Origin: Petrocella atlantisensis
Lineage (GTDB): Bacteria; Bacillota; Clostridia; Lachnospirales; Vallitaleaceae
NCBI RefSeq assembly: GCF_900538275.1
Contig: NZ_LR130778.1
Location: forward strand, 62,001-126,000
Direction of reading: 5' to 3'
Length of the DNA stretch: 64,000 nt
The position numbers and the translations under genes were made by a program. The notes under the pieces are model-generated. The model was not told the origin of the DNA and made no database searches. It worked only from the letters and a program-made list of their open reading frames with translations. This document shows, piece by piece, positions 25,748 through 35,487 of the stretch. Position 1 is the first letter of the stretch. The number at the start of each line of letters is the position of its first letter.

Positions 25748-27448
25748 ATGAATAATATTTCAGAATTAAGTTTATCAGATTCAATTTACAAAGCACTCAG
25801 AGACATGAATTTCGAACAATTAACAGATATTCAAGAGTTAGCAATTCCTATACTTCTTGAAGGGAAAGACCTTATCGGTCAATCACAAACAGGAACAGGA
25901 AAAACAGCGGCCTTTGCTATTCCATTACTTGAAAAAGTAGACCCTGTGGTTAAGAGTCCTCAAGCAATCATCTTATGTCCAACAAGAGAGTTGGCTGTAC
26001 AGGTTGCAAATGAATTTAACAAAATCGGGAAGTACATGAGAAATATAAAAACAGTTGCTGTATATGGTGGAGAGCCAATCTACAGACAAATTACGCAACT
26101 TAAAAGAGGGGCACAAATCATTATAGGAACCCCCGGACGTACCATAGACCATATTAATCGAGGTACCATTAAGTTAGATGACATTCATACTATGATTCTT
26201 GATGAAGCCGATGAAATGCTTAAAATGGGCTTTAGAGAAGATATTGAGATGGTTCTTAGTAACATGGATACGGCCAATGTACAAACGGTTCTATTCTCTG
26301 CAACGATGCCTCAAAGTATAATTGATATTACTAAACATTATCAAAAAGACCCTGAACTTATAAAAGTAAAGTCTAAGCTTATTACAGCAGATACAATTAC
26401 ACAACAATATCTTGAAGTGAAAAGAAGTCATAAGATTGAAGCTATTTCAAGAATTTTAGAGGTTGACAAACCAAACCGTTGTATTGTTTTTTGTAATACA
26501 AAGTCATCCGTAAACGATGTGTGTGACGCCTTAATGCTTAGAAACTTTCCATCCGATAAAATCCATGGTGATCTTAAACAAGAAATGCGTATGGATGTTC
26601 TTAAGAAGTTTAACAATTCTCAAATCAACGTTCTAGTTGCAACGGATGTTGCAGCACGTGGACTTGATATACAGAATGTAGATGTCGTTATCAACTATGA
26701 TGTACCGGACAAAGCAGATTATTATGTACATAGAATCGGTCGTAGTGGACGTGCAGGTAAAGAGGGTCGTGCAATAACCCTTGTGAGCACTGGAGATCGT
26801 CGACTTCTAAGAGATATTACAAGTTATACTAAGACGGTTATAGAAAAAATTGCTATTCCTACTAATATAGAAGTGAACGCTTCAAAGATCACCGATTTCA
26901 TTGATGAACTCGATGAGATTATAAAAGGTGGGGACATGCATGAATATATGACCATCTTGAATCAAATTGATACGGTTCATCCTCTAGAGGAGATCTGTGC
27001 CGCTTTAATTAAGAAAACATTGTCTCTAGATGAGAATCATCATGAGAACGACATTAACTTTAGTGTTGGTGATGATAAAGGCCGTCAGCGTCAATCCTTC
27101 GGCAGTAACAGAGATCGTGGTAGTCGTGATCGTAATGATCGTGGTGGTGATCGTGGCGCAGGTGCACCAAGAAATCGTAAAAGAGATGACAAAGACATGG
27201 TTCGCATGTTCTTTAATGTCGGTAATAAGGATAATCTAAAGCCAAAACATATTCTTGGCGCTATAGCAGGTGAATGTAATGTTAAAGGTAGCCAAATCGG
27301 TGCCATTGATATGCTAGATAAGTTTACTTTTGTAGATGTTCATAAAGATATTGCTAAAATTGTTCTTAAGAAGATGGAAGGCAATAAGATTAATAACAAA
27401 AAAGTTTCTGTTGAAATTGCTAAGACTTCAAAAGAAAAAAGTTTATAA
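25748..27448 (+). CDS. DEAD-box ATP-dependent RNA helicase with DbpA-type RNA-binding domain
   Basis: A 566-residue RNA helicase of the DbpA/DeaD/CshA group. Seen: Q motif region FEQLTDIQELAIP, Walker A SQTGTGKT, PTRELA, LDEADEML, SAT, and the C-terminal RecA-domain blocks ATDVAARGLDI and HRIGRSGRAGK. A linker rich in R, G and D (about 450-485) precedes a C-terminal DbpA-like RNA-recognition domain (about residues 487-560, MVRMFFNVGNKDNLKPKHIL). DbpA proteins act in 50S assembly and CsdA/DeaD types in cold; the domain favours a role in ribosome assembly, but the exact type is uncertain. It is monocistronic between its own promoter and terminator. Confidence 0.93.
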   Translation: MNNISELSLSDSIYKALRDMNFEQLTDIQELAIPILLEGKDLIGQSQTGTGKTAAFAIPLLEKVDPVVKSPQAIILCPTRELAVQVANEFNKIGKYMRNIKTVAVYGGEPIYRQITQLKRGAQIIIGTPGRTIDHINRGTIKLDDIHTMILDEADEMLKMGFREDIEMVLSNMDTANVQTVLFSATMPQSIIDITKHYQKDPELIKVKSKLITADTITQQYLEVKRSHKIEAISRILEVDKPNRCIVFCNTKSSVNDVCDALMLRNFPSDKIHGDLKQEMRMDVLKKFNNSQINVLVATDVAARGLDIQNVDVVINYDVPDKADYYVHRIGRSGRAGKEGRAITLVSTGDRRLLRDITSYTKTVIEKIAIPTNIEVNASKITDFIDELDEIIKGGDMHEYMTILNQIDTVHPLEEICAALIKKTLSLDENHHENDINFSVGDDKGRQRQSFGSNRDRGSRDRNDRGGDRGAGAPRNRKRDDKDMVRMFFNVGNKDNLKPKHILGAIAGECNVKGSQIGAIDMLDKFTFVDVHKDIAKIVLKKMEGNKINNKKVSVEIAKTSKEKSL

Positions 27449-27464
27449 GAATAGATTTAAAGAG

Positions 27465-27498
27465 GTCTCTAAGGGTAAAATCTTAGGGGCTTTTTTTG
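27465..27498 (+). terminator. Rho-independent terminator after the helicase gene
   Basis: GTCTCTAAG (27465-27473) pairs with CTTAGGGGC (27482-27490) with two G-T pairs, followed by seven T residues. Confidence 0.85.
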
Positions 27499-27552
27499 TT
27501 GAACTATTAAGAACAATATTTATGTGGTAATATAAATTCATGGGATTTACGG

Positions 27553-27581
27553 TTGACAGGGGATAGGAATTGTTTTATAAT
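27553..27581 (+). promoter_or_regulatory. Consensus sigma-A promoter of the histidine operon
   Basis: Perfect TTGACA (27553-27558), 17-bp spacer, perfect TATAAT (27576-27581). The predicted leader is only about 56 bases, too short for a T-box riboswitch, and I see no histidine-rich leader peptide. Confidence 0.9.
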
Positions 27582-27643
27582 AATATTTAATTTATCGAAT
27601 TAGCAATCTACCACTTTACCATAATAAAGTTCGGGAGGCACAT

Positions 27644-28894
27644 ATGAGAGATAAGCAATTACACACACCTGAAGGTGTTCGAGATATTCATTGTAATGAG
27701 GCGCTAAAGAAGCATGAAATACAAAGACGGATCATGGCGGTATTTCATCATTATGGCTTCTTGGATGTTCAAACACCGACTTTTGAATATATTGATGTTT
27801 TTAGCCATGATTCAGGTACGATAGATATTAAGAATATGTATAAGTTTTTTGATTCTGATGGCAACATATTGGTGATGAGGCCGGATATCACCCCTTCTGT
27901 GGCAAGGATGATGGCAACCGGATATCATCATGAAAATACACCGAAAAGATTCTGTTATCTTGGCAATGCTTTTAGAAACATTGAAAGCTATCAATTGAAG
28001 CTTAGAGAATTCACCCAAGCGGGTGTTGAACTCATCGGTATTGATAGTGAAGATGCAGATGCAGAAATTATTGCAATTGTTATTCAATCCTTATTGGCCG
28101 TAGGACTTAAAGATTTTCAAATTGATATTGGTCAAGCCGGATTTTTTAAAGGCTTACTTGAAGAAGCCGGATTGGATTCAAAGTACGAAGAAGAACTACG
28201 TATGCTGATTGATCAGAAAAATTACATCGCAGTAGAAGAGTTGTTAGATAGCCTTGAATTGGATCAAGCACATAAAAAAGTCCTTCTGGATCTACCTAAA
28301 TTCTTTGGTGATGTTAAGGTGATAGAGCAAGCCAAGTCAACAACCATGAATAAGAAGGCTTTAGCAGCCCTTGATCGACTGGAACGTATCTATAATATCT
28401 TGTGTGATTATAAGGTGGAACAATACATTTCTTTTGATCTTGGCATGGTCAGTCAGATTAATTATTATACAGGTATTGTTTTTAGAGGTTATACTTTCGG
28501 AACAGGGGTATCGATTGTAGATGGCGGAAGGTACGATACGCTTTTACAAGAATTCGGTCACAGTGCACCTGCCGTTGGTTTTGCTATCATTGTGGATGAA
28601 GTTATGAACAGCATAGAAAGACAACATATAGAAATTGATGTGCCAAGCACAGACACCTTATTACTATATAACCTTAAATCAAGAACTATGGCCATTTCTA
28701 TTGCCGATCGTATGCGAAGAGAAGGTATGAGAATTGAGATTGGCATGTTAGACCGGGATTTAGAAGAGAATATCGCTTATGGTAAAAAAAATCATATCGG
28801 CGGTATTATGAATTTCTTATCCTTAGATGAAGTGGAGCTGGTTAATCTTGAAACCGAGGAAAGAAATACGGTGGATGTTAAATCACTTTTCTAA
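27644..28894 (+). CDS. hisZ: ATP phosphoribosyltransferase regulatory subunit HisZ
   Basis: A histidyl-tRNA synthetase-like paralogue that forms the regulatory part of the short-form HisG enzyme and carries histidine feedback control. Seen: class II motifs in DVQTPTFEYIDVF, MRPDITPSVARMMATGY and FRNIESYQLKLREFTQAGVELIG, and GGRYDTLLQEFG. The anticodon-binding domain of true HisS is replaced by a divergent C-terminus (416 residues). It is followed by hisG, as expected for the pair. The start ATG follows GGGAGG. Confidence 0.93.
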   Translation: MRDKQLHTPEGVRDIHCNEALKKHEIQRRIMAVFHHYGFLDVQTPTFEYIDVFSHDSGTIDIKNMYKFFDSDGNILVMRPDITPSVARMMATGYHHENTPKRFCYLGNAFRNIESYQLKLREFTQAGVELIGIDSEDADAEIIAIVIQSLLAVGLKDFQIDIGQAGFFKGLLEEAGLDSKYEEELRMLIDQKNYIAVEELLDSLELDQAHKKVLLDLPKFFGDVKVIEQAKSTTMNKKALAALDRLERIYNILCDYKVEQYISFDLGMVSQINYYTGIVFRGYTFGTGVSIVDGGRYDTLLQEFGHSAPAVGFAIIVDEVMNSIERQHIEIDVPSTDTLLLYNLKSRTMAISIADRMRREGMRIEIGMLDRDLEENIAYGKKNHIGGIMNFLSLDEVELVNLETEERNTVDVKSLF

Positions 28895-28940
28895 GGGTAG
28901 AAAAACGGACGCAATAAGAACAGGATGAAAGGTGAATACT

Positions 28941-29576
28941 ATGAGATATTTAACATTTGCACTTGCAAAAGGGCGTTTGGCAAAAAAAACATTGGCTTAT
29001 TTAGAAGAAGTAGGTATTACATGTGAAGAAATGAAAAGTGATACAAGAAAACTGATTTTTGTGAATGAAGAACTTAAACTAAAGTTTTTCTTAGCGAAGG
29101 CCAGTGATGTACCGACTTATGTTGAGTATGGCGCTGCTGACATCGGTGTCGTAGGTAAAGATACTATCCTTGAAGAACGTAAGAATCTTTATGAAGTTTT
29201 TGACTTAAAATTAGGCATTTGTGATATGGTGGTAGCCGGTCCTGAGAGTGCACGTGAGCATCTTTTACATAGTTCATCGATACGTGTTGCTACTAAATAT
29301 CCAAATATTGCCAAGGACTATTTTTATAATAAAAAGAATCAAAAAGTTGAGATTATAAAACTCAACGGTTCTATTGAACTGGCACCTCTTGTAGGCCTCT
29401 CAGAAGTGATTGTTGATATCGTGGAGACCGGTGCTACATTAAAAGAAAATGGATTAGTCGTTCTTGAAAAAATATGTCCGCTTTCTGCCAGGGTTGTGGT
29501 TAACCGTGTCAGCATGAAGATGGAAAATCAACGGATCAACCGAATTATTGACGGATTAAGAGATATCATCCAGTAA
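28941..29576 (+). CDS. hisG: ATP phosphoribosyltransferase, short form
   Basis: First committed step of histidine synthesis: ATP plus PRPP to phosphoribosyl-ATP. The 211-residue protein is the short type that lacks the C-terminal regulatory domain and needs HisZ, encoded just upstream. Seen: [27 protein letters not shown] and [15 protein letters not shown], the PRPP-binding segment. I use ATG 28941, spaced eight bases after AAAGG; a GTG at 28932 is in frame but overlaps that site. Confidence 0.95.
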   Translation: MRYLTFALAKGRLAKKTLAYLEEVGITCEEMKSDTRKLIFVNEELKLKFFLAKASDVPTYVEYGAADIGVVGKDTILEERKNLYEVFDLKLGICDMVVAGPESAREHLLHSSSIRVATKYPNIAKDYFYNKKNQKVEIIKLNGSIELAPLVGLSEVIVDIVETGATLKENGLVVLEKICPLSARVVVNRVSMKMENQRINRIIDGLRDIIQ

Positions 29577-29588
29577 AGGAGACCAGCT

Positions 29589-30884
29589 ATGAAAGTATAC
29601 GATTTTACAAAAGGTGAAGTCATTGATATTAAAAAGCTTCTAGAAGATCGAGCACCGACTTCATATGGTGACTATGAAACCATCGTTGCAAATATTATAA
29701 AAAATGTTAAAGATAAGGGCAATAGTGCCATATTAGACTATACGACAGAGTTTGACAAAGTTACCCTAACACCAACGTCTATGAAAGTAACTTCAGAGGA
29801 AATTAGAGAAGCTTATGACCTTGTGGATGAAAAGCTTATAACCGTTATTAAGAAAGCTAAAGAACGGGTGTATGCTTTTCATGCCAAACAAAAACAATAC
29901 AGTTGGTTCGATACAGAAGAAGACGGTAGCATCATGGGACAAAAAATAACACCACTTGAGCGGGTCGGTGTCTATGTCCCAGGTGGTAAAGCTGTCTATA
30001 CATCTTCTGTTATTATGGATGTGGTTCCGGCACTGGTTGCTGGTGTAAAAGAAATCGTCATCACCACACCACCGGACTCGACCGGTAATATTAACCCTCA
30101 AATACTGGTAGCTGCGGACATATGTGGTATCGAGAATATTTATAAGATGGGTGGTGCTCAAGCCATTGCTGCTCTCGCTTTTGGAACGGAAACCATAAAA
30201 AAGGTCGATAAAATTGTTGGACCGGGAAATATCTTTGTTGCCTTAGCAAAAAAAGCGGTTTACGGACATGTTAGTATTGATTCCATAGCAGGTCCATCCG
30301 AGGTACTGGTGATTGCTGATGAGACATCCAATCCCAAGTACATTGCCGCCGACCTCTTATCTCAAGCAGAACATGATGAATTGGCCTCTTCGGTGCTGAT
30401 TACGACAAGTCAAGCTGTTGCAGAGAAGGTAAAGGCAGAAATAGAGCGACAAACCGCTTATTTAAAACGCAAAGATATTATTAGCGCATCCTTAAACAAC
30501 TATGGTGTGACCATCATTGTCGATTCATTAAAAGATGCCGTAACCATCAGTAATGAGATTGCACCGGAGCATTTGGAGATTTGTACGAAGAATCCTTTTG
30601 AATTAATGCCATATATAAAAAATGCCGGCGCTATTTTCCTTGGAAATTATACGCCGGAGCCTCTTGGTGACTATATGGCCGGACCAAATCATGTACTGCC
30701 TACCAATGCGACGGCAAAGTTCTTTTCACCTTTATCCGTGGATGATTTCATTAAGAAATCCAGCATCACTTTTTTTGGACGTGATGCACTAAAAGCACTG
30801 AGTGATGATGTGATTTATTTTGCAGAGTCAGAGGCACTAGATGCCCATGCGAATTCCATAAAAGTGAGGTTTGAAAATGATTAA
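29589..30884 (+). CDS. hisD: Histidinol dehydrogenase
   Basis: Oxidises histidinol to histidine in two NAD+-dependent steps using a zinc site. Over 431 residues: PLERVGVYVPGGKAVYTSSV, GPGNIFVALAKKAVYG, the catalytic segment SQAEHDELASSVLIT, APEHLEI with the active-site EH, and GDYMAGPNHVLPT. The length is normal. Its stop overlaps the beginning of hisC. Confidence 0.97.
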   Translation: MKVYDFTKGEVIDIKKLLEDRAPTSYGDYETIVANIIKNVKDKGNSAILDYTTEFDKVTLTPTSMKVTSEEIREAYDLVDEKLITVIKKAKERVYAFHAKQKQYSWFDTEEDGSIMGQKITPLERVGVYVPGGKAVYTSSVIMDVVPALVAGVKEIVITTPPDSTGNINPQILVAADICGIENIYKMGGAQAIAALAFGTETIKKVDKIVGPGNIFVALAKKAVYGHVSIDSIAGPSEVLVIADETSNPKYIAADLLSQAEHDELASSVLITTSQAVAEKVKAEIERQTAYLKRKDIISASLNNYGVTIIVDSLKDAVTISNEIAPEHLEICTKNPFELMPYIKNAGAIFLGNYTPEPLGDYMAGPNHVLPTNATAKFFSPLSVDDFIKKSSITFFGRDALKALSDDVIYFAESEALDAHANSIKVRFEND

Positions 30885-31941
30885 GGATTACATGCGTAAG
30901 GACTTATTGGACTTTAAACCTTATCATGCACCACTGATGAACTATGATATTAAGTTAGATGCCAATGAAAACCCTTATGCTCATAGTCCATATGTTCTTG
31001 AAAAAATCAAATTATGGATAGACGAAGAGAAGGATCACTTAACCCGTTATCCGGATACCGATGTACATGAACTAAGACAAAAGCTTGGTACTTATCATGG
31101 TGTTTCTGAAAATGAAATCATATGCACAGTGGGCTCAGATCAACTTATTGAACTGATTATAAAAGTATTTGTAGAACCGGGTGATGGTGTTTTAGTCCCA
31201 AACCCTTCCTTTAGTATGTACGGCTTGTCAACGCAACTTAATCATGGCAAGGTCATAAACTATGAACTTGATGACGCTTTTGACTATGACTATGATCTGA
31301 TTTTAAAAGCCTATGAGGATCATAAACCTAAGCTGATTTTTATATGCACACCCAATAACCCTACAGGTAATAAAGCCTCACTTGAAGGTATGAAACGTAT
31401 TTTAGACCATGTGAACTGTCCGGTTATTATTGACGAAGCTTATGAGGAATTTGATGGTGACTCTATGGTTCCCTTTATTCCTAATTACAACAATCTTATT
31501 GTGTTAAAGACTTTTTCTAAAGCCTATGGAATTGCAGGGCTTAGAATCGGTTATGGTATAGCAAGTAAAGAGATGATAGAAGTGGTTAATATTGCAAAAC
31601 CCCCTTATAATTTATCCGCTTTTTCACAGGCAGTTGCAACCTTCATATTAGAAGATCTGGATTATTATAACGATTTAATTCATAAAATCAACAATGAAAA
31701 AGAACACTTGTATCAATTTTTCTTAGGTAGAGATTGCTTTGAAAGGGTCTATCCTTCTAAAGCAAACTTTATTCTTGTTAAAATTACAGATATGAATTTA
31801 ATAACGTATCTACAAAGTCATAATGTACTAATAAGAGGTTTTGGTGATCAAGGTAGACTTGCATATCATATGCGGGTTACCATTGGAACAGATGATGAGA
31901 ACAGTCGTCTCATAGCATTAATAAAGGCTTATGAAGCTTAA
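30877..31941 (+). CDS. hisC: Histidinol-phosphate aminotransferase
   Basis: A class I/II PLP aminotransferase making histidinol phosphate. About 354 residues: LDANENPYAHSP near the start, CTPNNPTGN, IIDEAYEEF, and the PLP lysine in KTFSKAYGIAGLRIGYG, then MRVTIGTDDENS. ATG 30877 overlaps the end of hisD by eight bases; the upstream in-frame TTG has no ribosome site. Confidence 0.95.
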   Translation: MIKDYMRKDLLDFKPYHAPLMNYDIKLDANENPYAHSPYVLEKIKLWIDEEKDHLTRYPDTDVHELRQKLGTYHGVSENEIICTVGSDQLIELIIKVFVEPGDGVLVPNPSFSMYGLSTQLNHGKVINYELDDAFDYDYDLILKAYEDHKPKLIFICTPNNPTGNKASLEGMKRILDHVNCPVIIDEAYEEFDGDSMVPFIPNYNNLIVLKTFSKAYGIAGLRIGYGIASKEMIEVVNIAKPPYNLSAFSQAVATFILEDLDYYNDLIHKINNEKEHLYQFFLGRDCFERVYPSKANFILVKITDMNLITYLQSHNVLIRGFGDQGRLAYHMRVTIGTDDENSRLIALIKAYEA

Positions 31942-31950
31942 GGAGGACCT

Positions 31951-32544
31951 ATGGCAAATCGTGTATGCACTATAAACCGAAAGACAAATGAAACAAACAT
32001 TGACATGAAGCTTAATATTGACGGATCCGGTCAATCAACTTTGAAGACTGGTATTGGTTTTTTCGATCATATGCTCACCCATATTGCCAAACATGGTTTC
32101 TTCGACCTTGAGGTGACCTGTGATGGTGATTTGGAAGTAGATTGTCATCATTCCATAGAAGACATTGGCATTGTACTAGGCAAATGTATCCGGGAAGCCG
32201 TCGGTGATAAAATCGGTATCAAACGCTATGGGTCATGCATCTTACCCATGGACGAGACCTTAGTCTTGTGTGCACTGGATTTATCCGGCAGGCCATACTT
32301 GAACTTCGATGTGGCTCTAACAGCGCTTCGACTTGGAGATATGGATGTGGAAATGGTTAAAGAGTTTTTTATGGCTGTTGCTGTTCATGCAGGTATGAAT
32401 TTACATATCAAATTACTGGATGGTTCTAACAATCATCATATTGTCGAAGGTATTTTTAAGGCTTTTGGCAATGCCCTTGATCAAGCCACTCTTTTTGATG
32501 AACGTATCATAGGAACCAGGTCAACCAAAGGTATGTTGGAATAG
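31951..32544 (+). CDS. hisB: Imidazoleglycerol-phosphate dehydratase
   Basis: Dehydrates imidazoleglycerol phosphate using two manganese ions. The 197-residue monofunctional form shows both metal motifs, HHSIEDIGIVLG and HHIVEGIFKAFG, and GFFDHMLTHIAKHG. It lacks the N-terminal histidinol-phosphatase domain of the E. coli protein, so that activity must come from another gene. The ATG follows AGGAGG. Confidence 0.97.
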   Translation: MANRVCTINRKTNETNIDMKLNIDGSGQSTLKTGIGFFDHMLTHIAKHGFFDLEVTCDGDLEVDCHHSIEDIGIVLGKCIREAVGDKIGIKRYGSCILPMDETLVLCALDLSGRPYLNFDVALTALRLGDMDVEMVKEFFMAVAVHAGMNLHIKLLDGSNNHHIVEGIFKAFGNALDQATLFDERIIGTRSTKGMLE

Positions 32545-32554
32545 GGGGGTTATC

Positions 32555-33157
32555 ATGATTATAGGTATTATTGATTACGGCATGGGTAACCTACAAAGTG
32601 TGAGCAATGCTCTTAAATATATCGGAGTAGAACACTTCACTTCTTCTGACAATGAAGTATTGAAAAATGCCGATAAGCTTATTTTACCAGGTGTAGGCGC
32701 TTTTAAAGACGCCATTGAACGTCTTAGAGAAAAAGGGCTAGACCAATTGCTTATGGATATGAAAGCTGAAGGGAAACCGGTTCTTGGTATATGCCTTGGC
32801 ATGCAATTGCTTTTTGATACCAGCACAGAATTTGGCAGTCACGCCGGACTTGGTCTTATTAAAGGTAAAGTTGTTAAACTGGATGTTCAAAATCTCAAAA
32901 TACCTCATATGGGATGGAATGCACTCCATATACTTAAGAAAGCACCATTATTTATGGGGTTACCGGAGGAAGCCTATGTGTATTTTGTTCACTCCTACCA
33001 TTTGGAAACGGATGAAGATGTTGTTTCTGCTACAACCTACTATGGTAAAGATATTCAGATTGCTGCACAACAAGGCAATATATATGGTTTACAGTTTCAT
33101 CCTGAAAAAAGCGGTGACGTCGGTTTGAAGATCTTAGAGAATTTTGCTTTACTATAA
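32555..33157 (+). CDS. hisH: Imidazole glycerol phosphate synthase, glutaminase subunit
   Basis: A class I glutamine amidotransferase that feeds ammonia to HisF. Over 200 residues: IIDYGMGNLQSVSNAL at the start, nucleophile C in GICLGMQLLFDTS, and the His-Glu pair in GLQFHPEKSGDVG. The length is normal. The partner hisF lies two genes on. Confidence 0.97.
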   Translation: MIIGIIDYGMGNLQSVSNALKYIGVEHFTSSDNEVLKNADKLILPGVGAFKDAIERLREKGLDQLLMDMKAEGKPVLGICLGMQLLFDTSTEFGSHAGLGLIKGKVVKLDVQNLKIPHMGWNALHILKKAPLFMGLPEEAYVYFVHSYHLETDEDVVSATTYYGKDIQIAAQQGNIYGLQFHPEKSGDVGLKILENFALL

Positions 33158-33164
33158 AGAAGTT

Positions 33165-33191
33165 AGGTTACGTTGATACACATTTTAACCT
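33165..33191. repeat. Possible short relic of the palindromic repeat
   Basis: AGGTTA (33165-33170) and TAACCT (33186-33191) enclose CGTTGATACA, which also occurs in the loop region of the full repeat at 1443-1563. It lies in the 50-base hisH-hisA gap. The similarity is short, so chance is possible. Confidence 0.3.
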
Positions 33192-33207
33192 GAGAAAGAG
33201 GACAATT

Positions 33208-33930
33208 ATGAGGTTATATCCAGCAATAGATATTATTAACGGTCAGGCAGTACGTCTTGTGCAAGGCGACTATAAAAAAGAAACGGTATATGATAAGGAC
33301 CCCGTCCAAGTCGCTAAACAATGGGAAGATGCAGGTGCCAGTTATATTCATGTTGTAGATTTAGATGGTGCGCAAGATGGCACGTGGAAAAACAAAGCGA
33401 CCATATCTGATATCGTAAAAAGTGTTAAAATACCTGTTCAAACAGGTGGCGGTATCCGGTCACTCAAAGATATAGAAGAACGTTTGTCCGTAGGGATTAG
33501 TAGAGTGATTCTAGGCACTGTTGCAATTAAGAATCCTGATCTTGTTATAGCAGCGGTGAAAAAATTCGGTCAAGAAGCCATCGTCGTTGGTATTGATGCA
33601 AAAGACGGAATGGTAGCCATTCATGGGTGGGAACAAGTAAGCGATATGTCAGCCCTTGATTTATGTTTAAAGGTCAAAGCAATGGGTGTAAGCACCATCA
33701 TCTACACCGATATTGCCAAGGACGGTATGATGTTAGGTCCGAATATTGAACAGACAGGGCAGTTGATTAAAGAAACAGGTATGGATATCATCGCTTCCGG
33801 TGGTGTGTCTTGTTATGAAGACATTCAGAAAGTATCTGAGATAAAAGCTGAAGGCGTGATTATCGGTAAAGCCCTCTATACAAAGGCCATTGATCTAAAA
33901 ACAGCCATCCAACGATTTGAAAGTAGGTGA
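33208..33930 (+). CDS. hisA: ProFAR isomerase
   Basis: Isomerises the HisI product (ProFAR to PRFAR). A TIM barrel of 240 residues: [20 protein letters not shown] with the catalytic aspartate, [32 protein letters not shown] with the second catalytic aspartate, and [13 protein letters not shown] phosphate binding. It is homologous to hisF, which follows. Confidence 0.97.
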   Translation: MRLYPAIDIINGQAVRLVQGDYKKETVYDKDPVQVAKQWEDAGASYIHVVDLDGAQDGTWKNKATISDIVKSVKIPVQTGGGIRSLKDIEERLSVGISRVILGTVAIKNPDLVIAAVKKFGQEAIVVGIDAKDGMVAIHGWEQVSDMSALDLCLKVKAMGVSTIIYTDIAKDGMMLGPNIEQTGQLIKETGMDIIASGGVSCYEDIQKVSEIKAEGVIIGKALYTKAIDLKTAIQRFESR

Positions 33931-33934
33931 CCTT

Positions 33935-34696
33935 ATGTTGTCCAAAAGAATCATTCCTTGTTTAGATGTTGATAAAGGCAGAGTTGTTAAAGGTGTTCAG
34001 TTTATAAACATTATAGATGCCGGAGATCCCGTAGAAGTTGCCAAAGCTTATAACAAAAGTATGGCCGATGAAATTGTATTTTTAGATATCACGGCCTCAC
34101 ATGAAGGTAGAGATACTATTGTGGATGTGGTCAAGAAAACGGCACGTGAGATATTTATTCCATTGACTGTGGGGGGTGGCATCCGAACGGTTGAAGATTT
34201 TAGAACCATGTTACTTGCCGGCGCGGATAAAGTTGCGGTTAATTCGGCTGCTGTTAATCGTCCTGAACTTATTAAAGAAGCTGCTTTAAAATACGGAAGT
34301 CAATGTGTGGTCCTTGCCATGGATGCCAAATGGAACGAAGATCGTAAATCATGGGATGTCTATATTAATGGTGGTAGAATCAATAAACATATAGATGCTA
34401 TAGCATGGGCAAAGCAAGCCGAAGCCTTAGGTGCAGGAGAAATACTCTTAACCAGTATGGATTGTGATGGCACAAAAGCCGGTTTTGATGTACAATTGAC
34501 CAAAGCAGTTAGTGAAGCCGTTGGCATTCCTGTCATAGCATCTGGAGGAGCCGGTACTATGGCACATTTTTCAGAAGTTCTAACAGAAGGTCAAGCCGAT
34601 GCAGCGCTGGCTGCATCCTTATTTCACTTCAAGGAAATGGAAATTGTTGATCTAAAAAACTATTTACATGACTTAAATATACCTGTAAGAAGATAG
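33935..34696 (+). CDS. hisF: Imidazole glycerol phosphate synthase, cyclase subunit
   Basis: Uses HisH-derived ammonia to form the imidazole ring. A TIM barrel of about 253 residues: [18 protein letters not shown] with the catalytic aspartate, [29 protein letters not shown] with the second aspartate, and [16 protein letters not shown] 33935 is chosen, with AGGTGAC before it; an in-frame ATG six codons earlier overlaps hisA. Confidence 0.97.
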   Translation: MLSKRIIPCLDVDKGRVVKGVQFINIIDAGDPVEVAKAYNKSMADEIVFLDITASHEGRDTIVDVVKKTAREIFIPLTVGGGIRTVEDFRTMLLAGADKVAVNSAAVNRPELIKEAALKYGSQCVVLAMDAKWNEDRKSWDVYINGGRINKHIDAIAWAKQAEALGAGEILLTSMDCDGTKAGFDVQLTKAVSEAVGIPVIASGGAGTMAHFSEVLTEGQADAALAASLFHFKEMEIVDLKNYLHDLNIPVRR

Positions 34697-34705
34697 GAGA
34701 ATATT

Positions 34706-35338
34706 ATGAATTTTAATGATTTTAAACTTGGGGAAGACGGTCTACTACCTGTGATCGTGCAAGATTATATGTCAAGCCAAGTGCTTATGATGGCATACAT
34801 GAATGAAGAAGCTTATAAAAAAACGGTGGAAACCGGAAAAGCCACTTTCTATAGTCGTAGCCGCAAGTCCTTGTGGATCAAAGGAGAAACCTCCGGTCAT
34901 TATCAAACAGTCAAAGAGATTGCACTCGATTGTGATCAAGATACATTGCTTCTAAAAGTACACCAAGAAGGTAACGCATGCCATACAGGCGCTTATTCTT
35001 GCTTCTATAGATATTTGGATGCTACCGAAGGCAATTATATAGAAGTAGATACTTATAAGCAAAAAGATGTCTTGAGTGGTGTCTATGATGTCGTCATGGA
35101 CCGAAAAGTCAATCCTAAAGAGGGCTCTTATACCAATTATCTTTTTGATAAAGGGATTGATAAAATCTTAAAAAAAGTCGGAGAAGAAACGGCCGAAATT
35201 ATCATTGGCGCAAAAAATGAAGGTAAAGAAGAAATGGTTTATGAAATCTCAGACCTGTTATACCATTTAACGGTACTTATGGTGGAAAAAGGTGCTAACT
35301 GGGAAGATATCTATAAGGAATTAGATAAAAGGCGATAA
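34706..35338 (+). CDS. hisI: Bifunctional phosphoribosyl-AMP cyclohydrolase/phosphoribosyl-ATP pyrophosphatase
   Basis: A fused enzyme for steps 2 and 3 of the pathway (HisIE type, 210 residues). The N-terminal cyclohydrolase shows [32 protein letters not shown], the metal residues in [12 protein letters not shown] and [14 protein letters not shown]. The C-terminal pyrophosphatase (about 120-210) shows [17 protein letters not shown] and [14 protein letters not shown]. It is the last gene of the his operon. No clear terminator follows. Confidence 0.96.
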   Translation: MNFNDFKLGEDGLLPVIVQDYMSSQVLMMAYMNEEAYKKTVETGKATFYSRSRKSLWIKGETSGHYQTVKEIALDCDQDTLLLKVHQEGNACHTGAYSCFYRYLDATEGNYIEVDTYKQKDVLSGVYDVVMDRKVNPKEGSYTNYLFDKGIDKILKKVGEETAEIIIGAKNEGKEEMVYEISDLLYHLTVLMVEKGANWEDIYKELDKRR

Positions 35339-35384
35339 GACTTTTCTAGAAACCTCCTTTTCTTGTATAAATCATATAATATTC

Positions 35385-35413
35385 TTGACTATTTTGTCCA
35401 TTGGTTATACAAT
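35385..35413 (+). promoter_or_regulatory. Sigma-A promoter of the DRTGG/hydrogenase-sensor cluster
   Basis: TTGACT (35385-35390), 17 bp, TACAAT (35408-35413), about 75 bases before the first DRTGG gene. Confidence 0.8.
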
Positions 35414-35447
35414 AGTATAAGGAATGGACAAAGCATTCTTTATTAAA

Positions 35448-35462
35448 TGATAATGATTGTTA
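35448..35462 (+). promoter_or_regulatory. Fur/PerR-like operator candidate
   Basis: TGATAATGATTGTTA matches 12 of 14 defined positions of the 7-1-7 Fur-box pattern TGATAATnATTATCA by hand. It lies about 35 bases downstream of the -10 box, where a repressor could block transcription. Iron or peroxide control of an iron-sulfur cluster gene set would make sense, but the site is AT-rich and may be chance. Confidence 0.3.
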
Positions 35463-35487
35463 AAATGATAACGATGGAGGTAATTGA

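Noticed and set aside
27582..27643. T-box or histidine attenuator before hisZ
   Set aside because: The predicted leader is only about 56 bases after a perfect promoter. It has no T-box sequence, no terminator and no histidine-rich leader peptide.
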